From assembly GCA_026413225.1 (NCBI GenBank), contig CM048552.1, forward strand, positions 168,714,053 to 168,778,052: a DNA stretch of 64,000 nt, given 5' to 3'. The translations under genes were made by a program, and so were the position numbers. The notes under the pieces are model-generated. The model was not told the DNA's origin and ran no database searches. It worked only from the letters and a program-made list of their open reading frames with translations. The stretch comes from Otis tarda. Taxonomy: Eukaryota; Chordata; Aves; Otidiformes; Otididae. Below, piece after piece: positions 26,201 through 41,536 of this stretch (positions are counted from its first letter, which is position 1; every line of letters starts with the position of its first letter).

Positions 26201-29200
26201 AGTGGGGATCAGTTGAAGTCTATTTTTGCTCTTCTTCAGGAAACAAACTTTTTTTATTATTTGTTTGTGGTTCCTTGGTTTGGGATTTCTGTTTGTTTTC
26301 CTTCCTTTCCAGCATCAAACAAACTCCAGTTGTACAGAATGACGGCAAAGGCTGAAGGACAGCCTTGATCTGACACCAGCACTGCATCTGCACTTCAGCT
26401 GGAACAGAAAGAATCCAATATTTGTACTTCTAGAAAATATGTATAATAAAATGTATTGCTATATGTTTATCTGGAGTTAGGTTGCATTCAATAGAAAGCA
26501 ATTACACCAACAAGAATTTTTAACTACTTCTGTGTTTTATGAAATCTGCAAAAACTTATACATTTCCCTTCTCATCATAATTATTACTACGTCTGATTTA
26601 TTTGGGTGTTTATGAGTACTTGGAGCACAGCGCTAAGTATCAGAATGCACGGATTCTCTTTTCCCATATTATCAACTTACCATAAGCTTGGGCAAACCAG
26701 ACAATTTTGCTTTCTGCACTTCACTTTCCCACCCTACAAAATGAGGGGTTTGAATGATTATGATGAGTGGCAAATATTCATACCGCTACGACAAGAGCAT
26801 AAAGCGCAGCCGAATTACTGAATAACATTATACAGCCAAATAAGATTGAAACTGAATTGTACCAACCAGGATGTCCTACTTGGCTGTATGAGCTGCACAT
26901 ATTGCTAGAATCAGAGGCCTGATTGTGTGAATTATAGAGAAAGTCATAAAAAATCACAAACAAACAAACAGAAGTTGGAGATTTGAGTTGAATTAGTTGA
27001 ATTGATTGAATGGAAATAATAGTTATAGAAAAAAATCCCAGGTGCATGGAGTGCTCATCTCAGGGAGCTAAGAATCTGCATAGATGCAAGTAACTGAGGA
27101 GATTCCAGTATTACCTGGATGAAGAACATACTGCTTTTAATTAAGCTATGGAACTTCCTATACATAAAGCAGAATGATTGCAGTTCAGATCTGTAATCTA
27201 CAAGGGATACCACGTTTACATCATAGACCAAGATCCAGTTTCCTGAAGGGACACAGGTCAAATTTTGGAGCCCATGCTCAAAAGAGTGTTCCTTCATGCC
27301 TTAAGACTCTTTATCGCTATAATATGTGTCCTCTCTAGTAAATTTATATCTGTTTGATGTACCCCTGCAACAGCTGCTATCTTGGGATATGTGAGCAGCA
27401 CGACTCCTATACCTATGCCTACTAATCCTCAGACTGATAATTTTTTTACCTAAAACCCTGGAGTGCTCAGTCTGATAGACTTCACCTCAGCAAACAGATT
27501 TCATGATAGCTGAGCAAGGAGAAGTAAGAGGTCTCCTTAGTTTGGCTTTAGCCTGAACATGCTAACACAAGTGCTAATGCTGTGATAGCACTGAGCAGCA
27601 GAGTAGAACATGGGGGATTTTTTCTTCCCCCCCCCTTTTTTTTTTATTTTTCAGTGAGAAAAAAAACCACCTTAATTTCCTATTTTTCCCCAACAGGTTA
27701 GGAAGATGCACCTGTAGTTGGAAGTCCAAGCTTGGGAAGGATTCATAGCTGCACAATCTCATTCCTGAGCATAGCTGACCATCTACTTCTCTTTATGCTC
27801 CAGGTTCCTCCATTCCTGAACTTCTCACAAATAATCACATCAATCACATCTCCTTAGCAGTAAGTGGCATAGAAAAATAAAGACGTGCAGAAAAATGTAT
27901 TTTTTTCAGCCTGCTTTGAGGTAGTGTCTTACATGCAGAGAAGCCTTTTTGTTTTGTCACTGTACAAGCCTATATTGCATTCCCAATTCTTTTTGTGATA
28001 CCACAGTAAATGCCTTCCCAAAATAAACACTTTTTCTCCTTTCCTTCTCAGTAGATGCATTGTACCACTTGAACCTACCAATGCTGCTCTATAAGAATTT
28101 ACATAGAATCATCATCTGTACAAATAAGGTTTTCTTAATATATCATAAAGCCTTTATATTTAAGAAGAATGAATGAAAGGGCTATGTATTTCTTCTCTTG
28201 CAATCCACAAAGACATTACATGTAAATGCTTCAGCATCTAACAATCTTTTTTCATATAGTAAGGAATAGAGTCTGTTACATATCTTCTTGTTTAGAAGAA
28301 TACAATGTAATGTTCAAATTAACATTTGTTTTTACAAAACATAAAATAATTGTGGCATATAGTTATGATAGCTTGTATTAGAAAAATCTCAGTTAGACAA
28401 TTCAATTCTTGTGGAATGACATATTCTATTTTTTATATCTTGACAAGTTTTTCAAGCTAAATATTGTGGCAAAAAGTAAAACACCAGCTTTTTTTTTTGT
28501 AATTTAGAGACATGCTTACATGCACAGATTTTTGCTAGGACCTTATATTTATCAAAACCACTTTAATAATAATTTTATCAAAATTCAGCAAGCAAATGTC
28601 AATTTTAGCTCTATATGATGTTTATTTGAGACAGAGATTTATGAAATAGCTTATAGAAATACAAACCATGAAGACTGAACTTCTCTAAGTCCTTCCTGGA
28701 CTTTAAAGAAAAAAAAAGAAATAAGTAACTAGTCTCCTTTGTAGATGGGGGAAGGGGAAGAGAGGAGGACAGAGAAGGATTATGCCACAAACTCTCTCAG
28801 AGTATTTGCCTGAGGTCTCACTGTAAATATCTTTTCTAAAAACATTAATTAATGAACTAAAGTAGATTAGGATTGGGACAATGCCTGTGCTATGTGATTT
28901 CCTTATTTGTATCTTTTTCGAGTGAAATTTGCAATAAATGTGCCTCATTTTTTTGTTTGCTTTTGTTTTTGTTATAGTAAATGTTCAGCATTTTGTGTCA
29001 TGATGGGAATTTTAATGAATGCAAAACAAAAGCATTAGTGAGGAGTAATGCCCAGTATATGAATCAGGTAGGTACATGTATTCATTAGCACTGATTACTA
29101 ACACTCTTTCAAGCTATTGTACATAGTAATGTGGGTCAATCAGATGCACCACAAAAAGACTTCTAAAAGAGTTACTGACACTTCTCATGTTCACTTCCAA

Positions 29201-32200
29201 CTCTGGTTTGATCCAAAGTTTCTTCACAAAAAATGCTGGTGTAATCTTAGACCAGAACACCAGAGCTTCCACCGTCTTTTTCACAAGTACAGCCCCCTCG
29301 AGGGGTTTAGAAATGTAAGTGCCCAGAAGAAATGGGTCCTGAAAAGAGTCTGCTCAGAACAGCAACCTTCACACATGTCACAAGTGAAGGAATGTTTGTG
29401 CCTACCCATGGGGAATTAACTACTTCCCCTTACAGCCTGGCCACTTCAAAGATAAAGTAGCGACTTTTTTTCTTACCTTTTTTTTTTTCCCCTCCTTCTC
29501 CTTCAGGATGCTAACATCAACAACAAGTACACAGTGATGCATGAATGTGGCTTATTTTATAGTAGACTCTAGAAATCAGAGACTTCCAACAGAGCAGTGG
29601 TAAAAGTCACACATTTGATATATAAAATATAATATTGCTGGAGTCTTAACAGTAATCACTGTCAGCAGAAGCAGCAGAATCTCAAAGACAGAGACCATTG
29701 TCAGTGGCATAAGAGGCAAGAATTGTACTTGGTACAACCCTTTTGCTTTCCGTCAGATCGTGCAGTAGGTGAGTGTGACAGTTATCCCTTTGACACAGCT
29801 TCCTTTTGCCTCCTTCATAGATAAAACATATGATATAGACATGACATAGATAAAACTGATGCTCTCTCTTTTTTTTTTTTTTTTTGCTTTTCTAAATTGG
29901 CAGTTCCTTTAATGAACCGTAATACATTTTAATTTAGAAAGCAGACATTTTCTTAAGAAAATAAGCAAGGACTCTACTCAGTCAAAAAAACACTTCTAAG
30001 TGTAATGGCTTAAACCCCTCCTGTTGTGAAGTGGTTCCTCAATGGAACCATCCATGACTTTTGACACTGAATTCTAAGACGGCCATTTCAAGTGGAAGCA
30101 AACTTTCAGTATTACCAGCTTTTTTCCCCCCTCTCTTCCAGTTTTACCACTGAATTGATCATGTTCATCAGAGCTGTTTGTCACAGCGATGTGCTGCTAA
30201 ATAATATAACATTTTTGGCTAAGAAGCTACGGAATAAAAGCACACTTTAGGCATGTGTATAGTCACTTTCTCAACAACTCTTCTAAAGTTGAACAGTCTT
30301 TTCCCCTTCTCCACGGAGTGACCATGCCAGGCAGCCATTAGATCTGAGATCACATCCTAGGGAATTAGACTGTCTTTAGCATCCTGCTTCTGGCAGTAGC
30401 CAACGTCAGACAAAGCGGGATGGTAATGATGATGGTTTCCACAGATCTATCAGTTACACAGCATGGTAAATGAGCTGATGCATAGTCTCCAGCTGTACTT
30501 TCTTCTATAACCTGATGCACAAACAAGGTCTTCCTTCATTCAATGGATTTCTTCTGGCTTCAGTCACAGTGACCTCCAGTCATAACTTAGAGTCTTTCAT
30601 CTGCTTTTATCTTTATAAAAAGTTATTTTGCAGGTTTTACTAATTTCTTACTCAGCTTTTGCTCAGGAAAGTTTCAAATTGCATTCTCTTGGATTTTACT
30701 CTACTAACCCAAGTGATTAACTAACAAGGACATTGATGATCTAGTTCCTATCTGTTAATACTATTAAATATACTATTAATTTCTATTAATGTGCTATTAG
30801 AAAAGGTAGTGATTCATTCAGTGTTTTTCAGACAGTATCTCATTTGTCTTGACTTTCTGAAGCAGAGACTGCAGCTATCGGCTCTGTAAATTCTCAATGC
30901 TTGAGTTTTTCAAATGTTTATCCCAAGTAACAGATGCTCACTGATGAGCTGCTCAAAAGCATTTAAACATTTCAATAGCTAAATCTCAAGGGTCCTGCCC
31001 CCAAGTTCTTGGACCTTACTATATTTCCAGGATCTCCACCAACAGTAGTAGGTAAATTGGACATCTGAGAAGTAGCCCAATCTCAGCCAAGTAGAATGAA
31101 GTGGAGAAGAAAGGGATGTGGTTTTGATGACCACAGCTGATTGACCAGAAATAGGTTTCAATGAGTATTTAAAGATGTATGCGATATGGGATAGTTAACC
31201 CAAATTTGGACAATTGTCCAGTGTCTAAAGTGGTTCACATGGGATGAGATGGAAGTTGCATCAGTACCTTGTGGTGCAGCATGGACTTTATCCTCAGCAT
31301 TCCATAGCTTAGGATACTCCTATTGGACATCCCGCCAGCACAAGGTTTAGGATGCATGCAATGAGTGCAAATTGCCTTAGTCTCTGAGCATTTTAGACGA
31401 ACTGAGAACCGTTGTAGTTAATTAAGCTTACTTTTTTTTTGGTAAGAAGGCTGTCCCAGATACAGTGAGACTTTTGCTTAAGGTAGAGCTCTGGACTTTG
31501 GGGAGCCAATTACCCTACTCTACCTGCACATCATTGGAAAAATAGACATCTTAGGCAAATACATAGGTAAAGACTACAGAGCAGCTGATTTACATGCTTA
31601 AGTATCTCTGAGGACCTAAGGCACAGCTCCTGTTTCTTCCTGATTATTTTCAATCTTATTTCCTCTTAAAGATTATCTGATAATTACCTTAGTTCTCTAG
31701 ATCAAAGCATACAATTTTCCATTCCTATATCATTAATATTTACTTATTTATTTGTATTCTTTTTTTTTTTTTAAATACAGTTAGTTATCCTAGTTCTTTT
31801 GTTTCCTGATCAATATATAGCAGAAATCTCATCTGTAATAGCAAGTGGATTAGCCTAAGGATGCAAATGGTCCTACTTTTTCCAATAAACTATTCGAAAG
31901 ACTTCACAGATATTCCCACAGGGTCAGGCTTGTCAAATACTTGAGAGTTTTGCCTGTGAATCTAGGATAATTTGAATTGCATGTTTGATAACTAGTAAAC
32001 AGAAATTATGTAAAAAAGAAAGCTAATGACAGAATCTTTGATATAGGTCCATCCAAGCAGAATGAAAATTAACTGAATCCTGAATCATACCATTTCTTCC
32101 AAGACCTCAGAATGATTTTTGGAAATCACAAGAAGATAGGCTTCAGTGAAACTGGAGAAACATTTTTGCTTTTAAATGATTGTCCAAAATGAGACAAGGT

Positions 32201-35200
32201 CAGAACTTTAAAAATTCACTGCACTCTTATTCTTTGGAGGTTTGATTCATAGATCAATGAAAGCAATACAAAGACTCCTTTTGACTTTTGTGGACTTTAG
32301 ATCAATCCCCATGTGAATTGCAGGAAACATCATATCAGTGCATATAGAGATAAACATCCAAATACATTCACCATATTTGCAAGAAGATAATACATTTATG
32401 TTTGAGGGTACTGAAATTGAAATTGAATACTACGGCATTTTAGACTTTGTGGTTCAAATTACTTTCTCTCATCAGAGTTTCTCTACTGCAAATTAGGTCT
32501 GGATGGTTATTTGTCTGGTAGCCAGCTCTGACCATGTTCCTCTGTTTCCTACACCCTTTGTGACAGAGCATGGTTTTGTACCCTTGATAAATGCATTCAT
32601 CCCTGATGGCATAATTCTGTAAGTCATTGGGAAGAAACCTTCTGACTTCTGTGAATCCAGTCTTTGGAAGAGAGAGATGGTAATGAAAGGGGTTTTTTAC
32701 TTCTCCACATATCCAGACACTTCTGACCCACAACCAAGAGGCCAGTGGTCCTCTCCACTAATGTCAGTGAGGAAGCTAGGGATGGGGTACACCTAGGAAG
32801 GGCAGGATATAGAAAGATGGGAAGCAGTAGGTCTACATCATGCCTCTCCCAGCCAGGTTGACTGAGGTTTGCCAATTACAAACATTCATCTTGAACTAGA
32901 CTGGGCTTGAGGTATAGTATAGCTTTTGTCCATTACTGCTGCAACAAAAACCATCCCGTAACAGCCTGTCCACAAAACAGACAGAGGCCTGAGAGGTCAA
33001 TAAAGAAGACCCTTAGGGGCCTGTGAGTGGTCCTTGCATGTCAAGAGATCTCCTTATGCACAGTTTAAGAGATGGTAGATCTGGGTACATCAAAATCAGT
33101 TCATAGTGAAGCACCCTTTGTAAATGCAGAAGGCCTGGAAAAAAGCCACTTATCATTTAATTCACACTGCAGTGACTGTGTTTCCTTAGAAGGAGAATTG
33201 CTTCATATTTAACATTAGAGATAAAATGTCATTTCTTATTGAAGTTGCTTGCTTTAGTGCATTTGATTATATATAGTGCCGAGCAAGGTAGAATTAATTC
33301 CCAGACCTTGTTCCTTCCTTCTAGCATTTTTCTTTATCCGTGGTTGACTTCAATTTGCGGAGTCCTTGAAGCACAGCTCATCTCTTTGTGAGTATCTGGA
33401 GAGATGTTAATATTTTATAGATGTTACCACAAATAGCTTTTCTTTCTCCTTTGTTTTAGATGAGGACCCATCAGCAAAGTGTGGTTTAAGACAAGGCAAA
33501 GTACCTGGGTCATTTCTTTTCCATGGCAGGATTCCAAGGCAGGACTGCCTATAGCTTTTCAGTTTCTCAGATGCTTGTTAGCCATTAACTGTTTGAATGT
33601 CAAGAACATATACTACAAATACTGAAACGAGAAAAAAATCGGAAGTGTAAACTGAAACATGTGTCTGGTTGTCTTTTAAAATCATTAGTATGCCTATAAC
33701 ATTCAAATTCCTTGACTAAATCTCACAACAATTTTGATCACAGGAAGTTATTTCTTTGTAAAACATTGGAGTCTTTCCTATAGGTTTGTGGGACTGGGTT
33801 TGGTTTGTTTGGTTGTTTGTTTTTTTTTTTTTCAGAAAAGGAAGTGTCAAGAATAGACCACTATTTGTTTATTTAAATGTTGCAGCCCTACATACATTAT
33901 AATTAGAGGTTTGTTTTTTTTCTCTCAGAAAAAAAAAAAAAAGACTTTTCACTGTGCACCAGTTAAAAATTCAATTACATAAACTAAAAAATTAGAGGTT
34001 CCCCTTTGGCTGGATACAGATGACCACAACTGAAAACCATATAAACACTTTCTAACTTTCCTGTACTAACCAAATTTCTGTTTATTCAAACTTTCACAAG
34101 TGAACCCTGTCAGACACTGTAAAAAGGATTATCAAGACTGCCATGGTAAGCTTTATATATGTGTGAAGTAAGGTCAAACTGATAAAAAGTGGCAATACCT
34201 TTCAGGACTATCGGTAATCACAGGGATGAAGTAATAACGGAATTTGTGTGTGTGTAAGATAGCCATTTTCAACTTAATCTAATTGTGATTATCACTGCTC
34301 CACTTCTGGAAAGCATCTCTCTGCAGGACAGTGCTTAAGCAGATGCTTAATTTGAAGTGTATGTTTCTCCTTGTGAATCAATCAATATAATAAGTGTGTG
34401 CTTAAAGTCAGTCATGATGTTAGGTGTTAGTCTGAAAGTGACAGATTTCAGTGCAAACCTAAGCGTTTTCCTGAATCAAGCTCATGCCAGGGTTTAACAG
34501 AAGAAATACTTTAATTGCTATGAGCAAGATCTGTAGGAAGAAATAATGTTTTTTATTGGATTAACTGGTCAAGTTTGACAGAACTTTCAGCTACAGAGAG
34601 ATAAAAAGGTCTTCATTGCCCAAAAGCTAACCTGCTTTTTAACTAATACACCCAACAAACAAACTTTGCTGCAAGAATAAAAATAGCAGTGGGACTCAAT
34701 CCTGTTTTTCTTGTACAACAAACCTGCTTCCTCATGTCTTACCTATTGGGACAACACCCTACAGAGACAAGCCTGTTATTTTTCTGCACACATTCCCAAC
34801 TGACTGTTATCCAGTGTTCCTCAGATGACCTAGAAAGAAAGAATTATATTATTTTTTTTGTTATACTTCATTAAACTTGATTTCTGAGTCAATCAGAGGT
34901 AATGTGTGTGGGCTTCATATCTGGTGCTCCTAAATCTCACCAATTAATATGTACACTGAACCTTTCTCTTAGAATATTTTACACAATGAACAAAAGAATG
35001 CCATTTGCAAAAAGCATAAGAACCTATTTCTACTGTATGCTATTCCATCCTCTCTTATCTAGCCACTTTACCCACATGGATTTCTTCCAGAAGATAAATC
35101 TTTCAATCAGGTTTTCTTTATGAGTTGCAGCCCTTGTACTGTGAGGTGTATATCAAAATTTCAATACAAATTTTGTTCTCTTGATTTTGTTAAACAGTAC

Positions 35201-36170
35201 AAAAGCTTAAAAAGCAAGAAACCTTAGATGTCTATTCATTCTAGTTACAAAAAGATTTTTCAGCTTTTTTTTTTTCCACTCAACATAAGTGAACAAGGTT
35301 GCTCTGTGTATTATCTTAAATATACAGAAAGTCCCAGATATTAGATCAATTTAACTATGGCATGGAAAAGAGGTTATACTGGACATAAATGTTGTCTTAA
35401 ATCAGTTGCTGATGTAACTTGTTAATTTATTTATTCATTACACTGATATGTCATGCTGCATAAAGGATGCTCTCTTAAAAGATTTATGAAAAAAAATGTC
35501 ATAGTGAGCCTTGAATCTCTGTTAATGGAGCTTAATTTGAGGCTCATTACTGTTTATATACAGGGATATATACTTCCTTCATCTTTCTCCTTCCTTGAAC
35601 TTTCCTCTCTTCATTGTTGCCAATCAAGGGCTAGTTACTACAGCTGGATAAAAAAAGAATAATTTCCATTCCATTAGAAATTCACATATTTTTATCTTGC
35701 AAACTCTTCATTTTCATGTATTGAAACCAAATAAGAAACCTCTACCAAATCCAGACTACTAAGCCTGTCTGGAAATACTTATACATACCCATCTAAATTT
35801 AAATACTTAATTTCAACCAAGTCTGATATGAAATGCATCTCTCTGCATTTCTACAGTATTGCATATGAATTGTTATTATTTCCAGTTGTACCAGGTGGGC
35901 TGTGCTGGTTGGCCAGGCAATGGTTATCACGATGCACCAGCAAGCCCACAGTTCTCATAATGCACATTGCTCTTCAGGATCTCTGACAAAGTCTCGTGGG
36001 GCAACGAAGTCTTTGGAAATCTGCATTTCCCTTTATGTCATCCTTGAAGATCAAAGTTAGATCCACTCTAATCTCAAAACTAACATGAAAGGCGTATGTG
36101 ACAGCCAAACCCTCTGAAATTATGGCCTCAGTACAAAAACAAAGGGTGCAGTAAAGTCTGTGTTTCTTAC

Positions 36171-36216
36171 CTGTGGTCTGAGTTGTGGAACAGTGGGAGT
36201 AAATTCAACAGTGTTT
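36171..36216 (-). other. Very short possible exon, minus strand
   Basis: On the minus strand, ..TTTTGTTTGCAG precedes 46 bp ending GACCACAG followed by GTAAGAAACAC. One base plus 15 codons is open (NTVEFTPTVPQLRPQ), ending in phase 0. The donor is strong and the acceptor is acceptable. Such a short segment arises easily by chance. Confidence 0.12.
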
Positions 36217-38399
36217 CTGCAAACAAAACGATGACAACCAATCAAACAACAGAGGAAATTATGAGGAAATCTATTAAATCTATTCTCGAATGAGCTGTTA
36301 CAAAGGTAAAAATAATTTATTTTAACATTCTGGAGAAAAATTGAATCACCTAAAAGCCAGAAAAAGAAGAGTTGAACCTGGAAATGAAGGAGCATTCACA
36401 TTGTATCCTAATATGAAATTACTTAGACATAAATTAACATAGGGAGTTTTGTTTGCAATTAAACAAATTCTTTAGCTACTCTAAAACTTGATGTTTTAAA
36501 AACCTCATTGAATTTGGTCTCAGACTAAATTTGATACATGTTGACGTGTTGTGGTTTAGTGCAAAAGCTTTTGTTTAAAACAACAACAAAAAAAAGGTGT
36601 AACTAAAGATCTAATTGTGTATCTGTTTAAAGTGCAAGCATATTTCCCTCAATGTAATTACTTAATTATGAAATTTTCATTTTATTAAAAATGGCAAGTT
36701 TAATATGGTGCATTAAGCCACAGCAGAAAGATATTGAATATTTGAAAGATATTTCAAAATTACGTAAATATCGCTTTATTTGCAGTGCACAGTCCAATCT
36801 TTCCTATTAACCAAAGATTCCTTTCCCAAATTCCCACAGTAAAGTAGTTTATAGTATTTTCTAAATGTACTGAGCAACATCAGCTTTCAATGCTACAGTG
36901 TTACTTTGAACCCTTACGAGCTTTTTTTTTTTTCATATTCCACCTGGGAGCAGATTTAAGAACTGCTCTTTTAACAGCTATGTCCTTCTTAATATTTTAA
37001 CAAGTTTACAGACCTCCTGAGGTGTTCTGTAATATTGAAGTTGCTTCAAGAAAATGTTCCTGTGAAATTTTAGAGTTATTCAGGAAGTTTTGTGAAATCT
37101 TACTGGGCTGAAGCAAGGTGAGCTAGATTGTACTGTACTGTGACTGCTTCATGCCATTACAGAATCATCTCTGTTAACTGGTTTTTTTTTTTCCTTCTAA
37201 CTTCTTTCCTGAGCTTGTATATTTTCTCACTCATCCTAGTTTTAAAAGTCCATTCTTGAGCCTAGGATTTTTTTTTTTTTTTCCTGAATCAAGTCAGTGC
37301 TGAAATTCTCTTTGATGTTAGTGAACTAGACTGGAGTACTTTGATTTATGCTCAGAGCTAACACAACAAATATCCAATCTAAATTTGCAAACACATGACT
37401 AATGTCTCTCTTTTATCCCTTTCCATTTCCAGACAGTAAGAAAGATGTATAGATATTGATCAGGCATATTTGTCTGCACAAAAAATAGGATATGGCGAGT
37501 CAGATATTTTCAGACTTCAACGCATAGAGAAAAAGTGCTAGAATATATACAGAGCACAAAAATTAATTTCTTATATGAACTTTCTAAACTTCATCCTTTT
37601 ATATGGCTAAAATAAAATTGTATAAGGGCATAACTGACAAGATTTTCTAATCAGAAAATAAGTATAGAAAGAAGAAGAAAATTTAGATTAACCTCCTGGA
37701 AAATAAAAGGACCTATACTGTTAACGAGCCATTCTCACTGTTACTGAGAATAAATGTAGAAAAACAGGAATCATCCATCTCTGAGTTGGATAACATCGAG
37801 TTTTTCACCTCACAGATGTACCAGAAATGAGTTCACCCTTTTTATTTACCACATCACTAATACCACTACCTGTGTTCTTTTCCCTAACCATATACTGGAA
37901 GGACGGATCCAAGAGGGGCAGGAAATTACTCTGATTTTCAGATGAAGAGTATGGGAGTGAATTTCCCTGTTCAAGACTGCTTGCTGAGAGAACCCACCCA
38001 GCAGCCCCCCTCTCCCTCAGATGGCTGTCCCCACTCTGTGAGTCAGCTCTGATCCACTGTCTAGGTACACAGCACAGTATTTGAGCCAAGTACCACGTCA
38101 TAGAGTGGTTTAGATGTCAGAAACAATTTTTTAAGCTTTACTGGTGATTCTGTAACCAGCCAGGATGCATCGGAATATTGATGTCATACATATAGCAAGA
38201 ATTGCCACCTAGTTCTTCACTAATGCCATCATGTATTGCTCTACAATGAATTTTTGGATACATGTAGACTTCCTCTTTTGATATCTATCACAGTACATTT
38301 TTGGTCTTTGCCCTCCAGCCATCTTGATTGCCACTTTCTTGGAGTATGCCTTTGCTCTCACTGAAGTCATTCATTTGGATACACATGTAACAGTGATGG

Positions 38400-38516
38400 T
38401 GTATATATATATGGTGTATATATACTGTGTGTGTATAGATATATATATCTATCTGTGCATGTGCATGCAGATGCATGTGTGTGTACGATGCGTATATTGT
38501 TTGTATGTATATATTT
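38400..38516. repeat. TA/TG-rich degenerate microsatellite
   Basis: An imperfect run of TATATA, TGTGTG and GCATGCA steps with near-palindromic patches (TATAGATATATATATCTAT). It explains the Tyr/Ile/Val-rich shadow frames on both strands. Confidence 0.75.
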
Positions 38517-41500
38517 TGTGCTGGCTCAGACTTGGAGCTCACCACTATATGTATCTTAGATTAGTGAGGGCATACACACAGTCAGGAAGAGGCACAACCT
38601 GAGGTGATATAGCGTAGAATTCTATGAAGATCAATTAGTGATCAAACTAGAGACAAGCTATGTCAGCATATACTGTCTTTTTTTTTTTCCATTGACAAAT
38701 GCACAAGAGAACAAACTTTCTGCTCACTGATTCCAAATGATTTCCCATCCATGTCTGCATTTTAGCAAAGCTGGACCAGACCATTTCTTGGGCTCCAGAC
38801 TCTTGAAACAAGTAGATGTTACACCATTTAAGTTACAGATAAATATATACTTTTCTCTTCGACTCACTTATTCTAATCAACAAACATCTGTTCATTCTTT
38901 CCAGTTTCTTCATCTTGTCTTCTTGCAGGTCCAAGTCCCTTGCCCTTGCAAGAAACACTCATTCAGTAATTCAGCACACCGGTTGAATTCTCTACACAAA
39001 CAAGAGGGTACTTTCAACAGCTCATTGAAAACATTTACACAAGAATGACAGATGATTGTAAGTACCCATCTATCTAATGATATTTCTATGTATTATTTAG
39101 CATAATAATTGGTTCTATTTACCTTTGCAGATGGAGTAATAATCTATGTGTACCATCTGTGCCATAACGATATGTTTATTGGCTGACACAGGTCAAGTCA
39201 ATCTGTGCCAACCAATGAAAAGCTGTTTAAGTGCAGTGCTCTCACGAATCCCAACAAAATTTGGAATATATTGTTTGTAGACAGAAATGCCTATACAGTT
39301 TTTCCTTCTGGGAGATAAAAATGTCTTCCACTGGAGAAGAAGCCATGCATACCAACTCTCCATCATCAACAATGTTTGTTGCCAGCTGCTTCAGTGGTAG
39401 AAGCAGAAAAAACTCAGAATAGTCAGTTACAAGATATTCTTCGCCCTGGGAAAGTTTTATTTTAATATCCCATAGTTAGAGGTTGACTATTGCCCTCAAG
39501 TATGAGGGTATACTTGCCTTCCAAAACTTTTTTTTATTTATTTTATTTTTGGACACCTACTCTTAGAAAGTAGTAGCTGGCAGTCTAACCTCAGTGACAG
39601 AATAATTGACAGTGGCTTCAAATAATAGAACTGGTTCTTCCCCACTGGTCATTAGATGCCAGGAATATATGAATGAGGCATTTAATTAAAGAAAACTCAG
39701 TGTTGAAGTTGCAGTACCCACAACTTAGCCACTGCAACCAGAAAATTAGGGCCAGATCCCGGCCTACAAAGTGCAGGATTTTGTTCACTGCCCTGTCCTC
39801 TACCCACATAGTGTACAGATCTAGCCTGCAAACAATTTTACCTAAAAAGGATTTCTGCTGTAATTTCGGCTTGTAAGGCTAAAAAGAGTTTAACAACTAA
39901 CAAAATATACGTCATTCTAATCCCTTTTTCTACACTTACCTGCTTGGTAGTGTAGGAAAAAATCCAAAGTAATCCCTTCTATTTCGAGTCTACATATTGC
40001 ACGTTACATCAACCGTACTCATTGGGTCATGTAGGCCAGTTACTGCTTGACTTTCTTAGGCCACATTTATCCCATGAGACCTCAGATGGCATTCAATGCC
40101 CAAGTCAGGTACAACTCCAGCTCTGTTGTGTTCAGAGGACTTTCCATGTTCCACTTAACTCAGTAGAGAGGCCAGACCCATCAGACAGGACCGTCCATCA
40201 GTTAAGTATGGACACAGCCTTAGATGATTATGCAGAAAAAAAAAAGTTGCTTCTGTCTTTTCATAGCTGATAGAAAGATAAGCCATAGTTATAGGAAGTT
40301 TACAGAAAGGAATCCTTTTCAAGGGGAGACTTAAAAGTCTCAGGAGAAGATGTGCAGAAAGACCAAAGAGTCTGGGACACATGTGGATGCAAATATGCAG
40401 TAAATCCACCATTTTGATGCTACCATTGCTGTTACTTATCAACTATAGATGCAGATTTCCATTAGCACGATTAGTATGAGAAAGTAATAAATTGTGGGAA
40501 CTTCACAAGGCTGGAAGAGGCCTCAGGTGAATCAGGTGAATGCCCAGTGACTGAAGGGGAAGCTGACTTCAAGGGCATTGTAATTACTTAGATGACTCAT
40601 TGAAGAAGAAATAGCTACCGGTGGAGAGCAAGGAGGACAGTGACACCTTTAAGGCATTGTAGATCACAGCAGAAGTTGTTTGGGAACAAAATATGCAAAG
40701 AATAAATTGTTCCACTCCTCCCTTTTTCTCCTGCCCCATCCAGATGTCTGTCTATCTGTGGTTTTTTCTCTTTTACCCCCCTGCCATCTTCACACTCTGA
40801 TCCCAGGCTTTCTATATTTTTAAGGTCCATCTACATGCTTGTTAGCTGCCCTTTGTCCTTTTCCTATGAGACATGAAAGCATTAGGAATAACGGGCATCA
40901 TCCCAACTAAGGTGCAAAATAACTTATGAAGGGGCCTTTAACTATGTTATCCGCAAGAAGCCATAGCAAACGTTCCAGGAGAAACTCAGCTCACAATTTC
41001 CTGGCTGTGTCAAAAACCTCCAAACTGCTGTTGCAGTAAATGGAGCGATTTGCCTTTAATGTATTGTTTTGTGTGCAGGGATGGAAAAATGTTAGTCTTT
41101 CTTTACATTCTTTTACTGGATTCCCAGAGTAAATTCATCTAGCCACTCCAGAAAAAAAAAAAACAAAACGTAGGCAGGAAGTAATTTATCTTTGTTCATG
41201 ATTACGTATGGTTGATCTTCTATTAAAAGGGAAGAGATAGAACTATAAGCTGACCTAAGTCAAGTACATCTGTCATTTTCTTGCCACATGCTATTGCTCT
41301 GGTTTATGTCCAATTTGTTGATGTTCCCAAGATCATCCTAGAGAAAATATTAGAGTAAAACATGTCTTTACAGTTTGTGTATGTTGATTGTAGGGACATG
41401 GGAGAAAGACACACTTTGTTTTGAGAAATTATAAACATCCTTGTATTCCTGATGCACCTTTGATATAATAAGAACTTACTCACTTTCTATGGTAGCATCT

Positions 41501-41536
41501 TTCCATTGTTAATTTGCTGTGTGAATAGCTGATTAT

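Larger units (their letters stand above)
18006..29999. other. AT-rich unique sequence with a few exon-like segments
   Basis: About 12 kb without recognisable repeats or genes, apart from the separately listed exon-like segments (19597-19738 and 23122-23221) and the A24 run. A further plus-strand candidate at 29653-29768 has a moderate acceptor (GGAGTCTTAACAG) and a strong donor (GTAG followed by GTGAGTG), but two frames are open or nearly open, so it cannot be called coding. Homopolymer T runs occur near 27640 and 29869. Confidence 0.5.
30000..41536. other. AT-rich unique sequence, no gene seen
   Basis: About 11.5 kb with many poly-T runs (for example 31760, 33817, 37190 and 37270). It contains one TG/TA-rich run (38400-38516) and one weak exon-like segment (36171-36216). 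The minus-strand frames at 32440-32875 and 40155-40442 contain no motif I can name. I saw no LINE or LTR sequence. Confidence 0.5.

Noticed and set aside
32440-32875. Two overlapping minus frames (97 and 83 codons), considered as a decayed transposase
   Set aside because: No catalytic motif, terminal inverted repeat or target duplication found.
35880-36120. Minus-strand open stretch containing a PRDFV-like string, considered as a lipid-transfer (START) domain remnant
   Set aside because: Only one short motif resembles the family, the frame breaks soon after and the flanks do not continue the domain.
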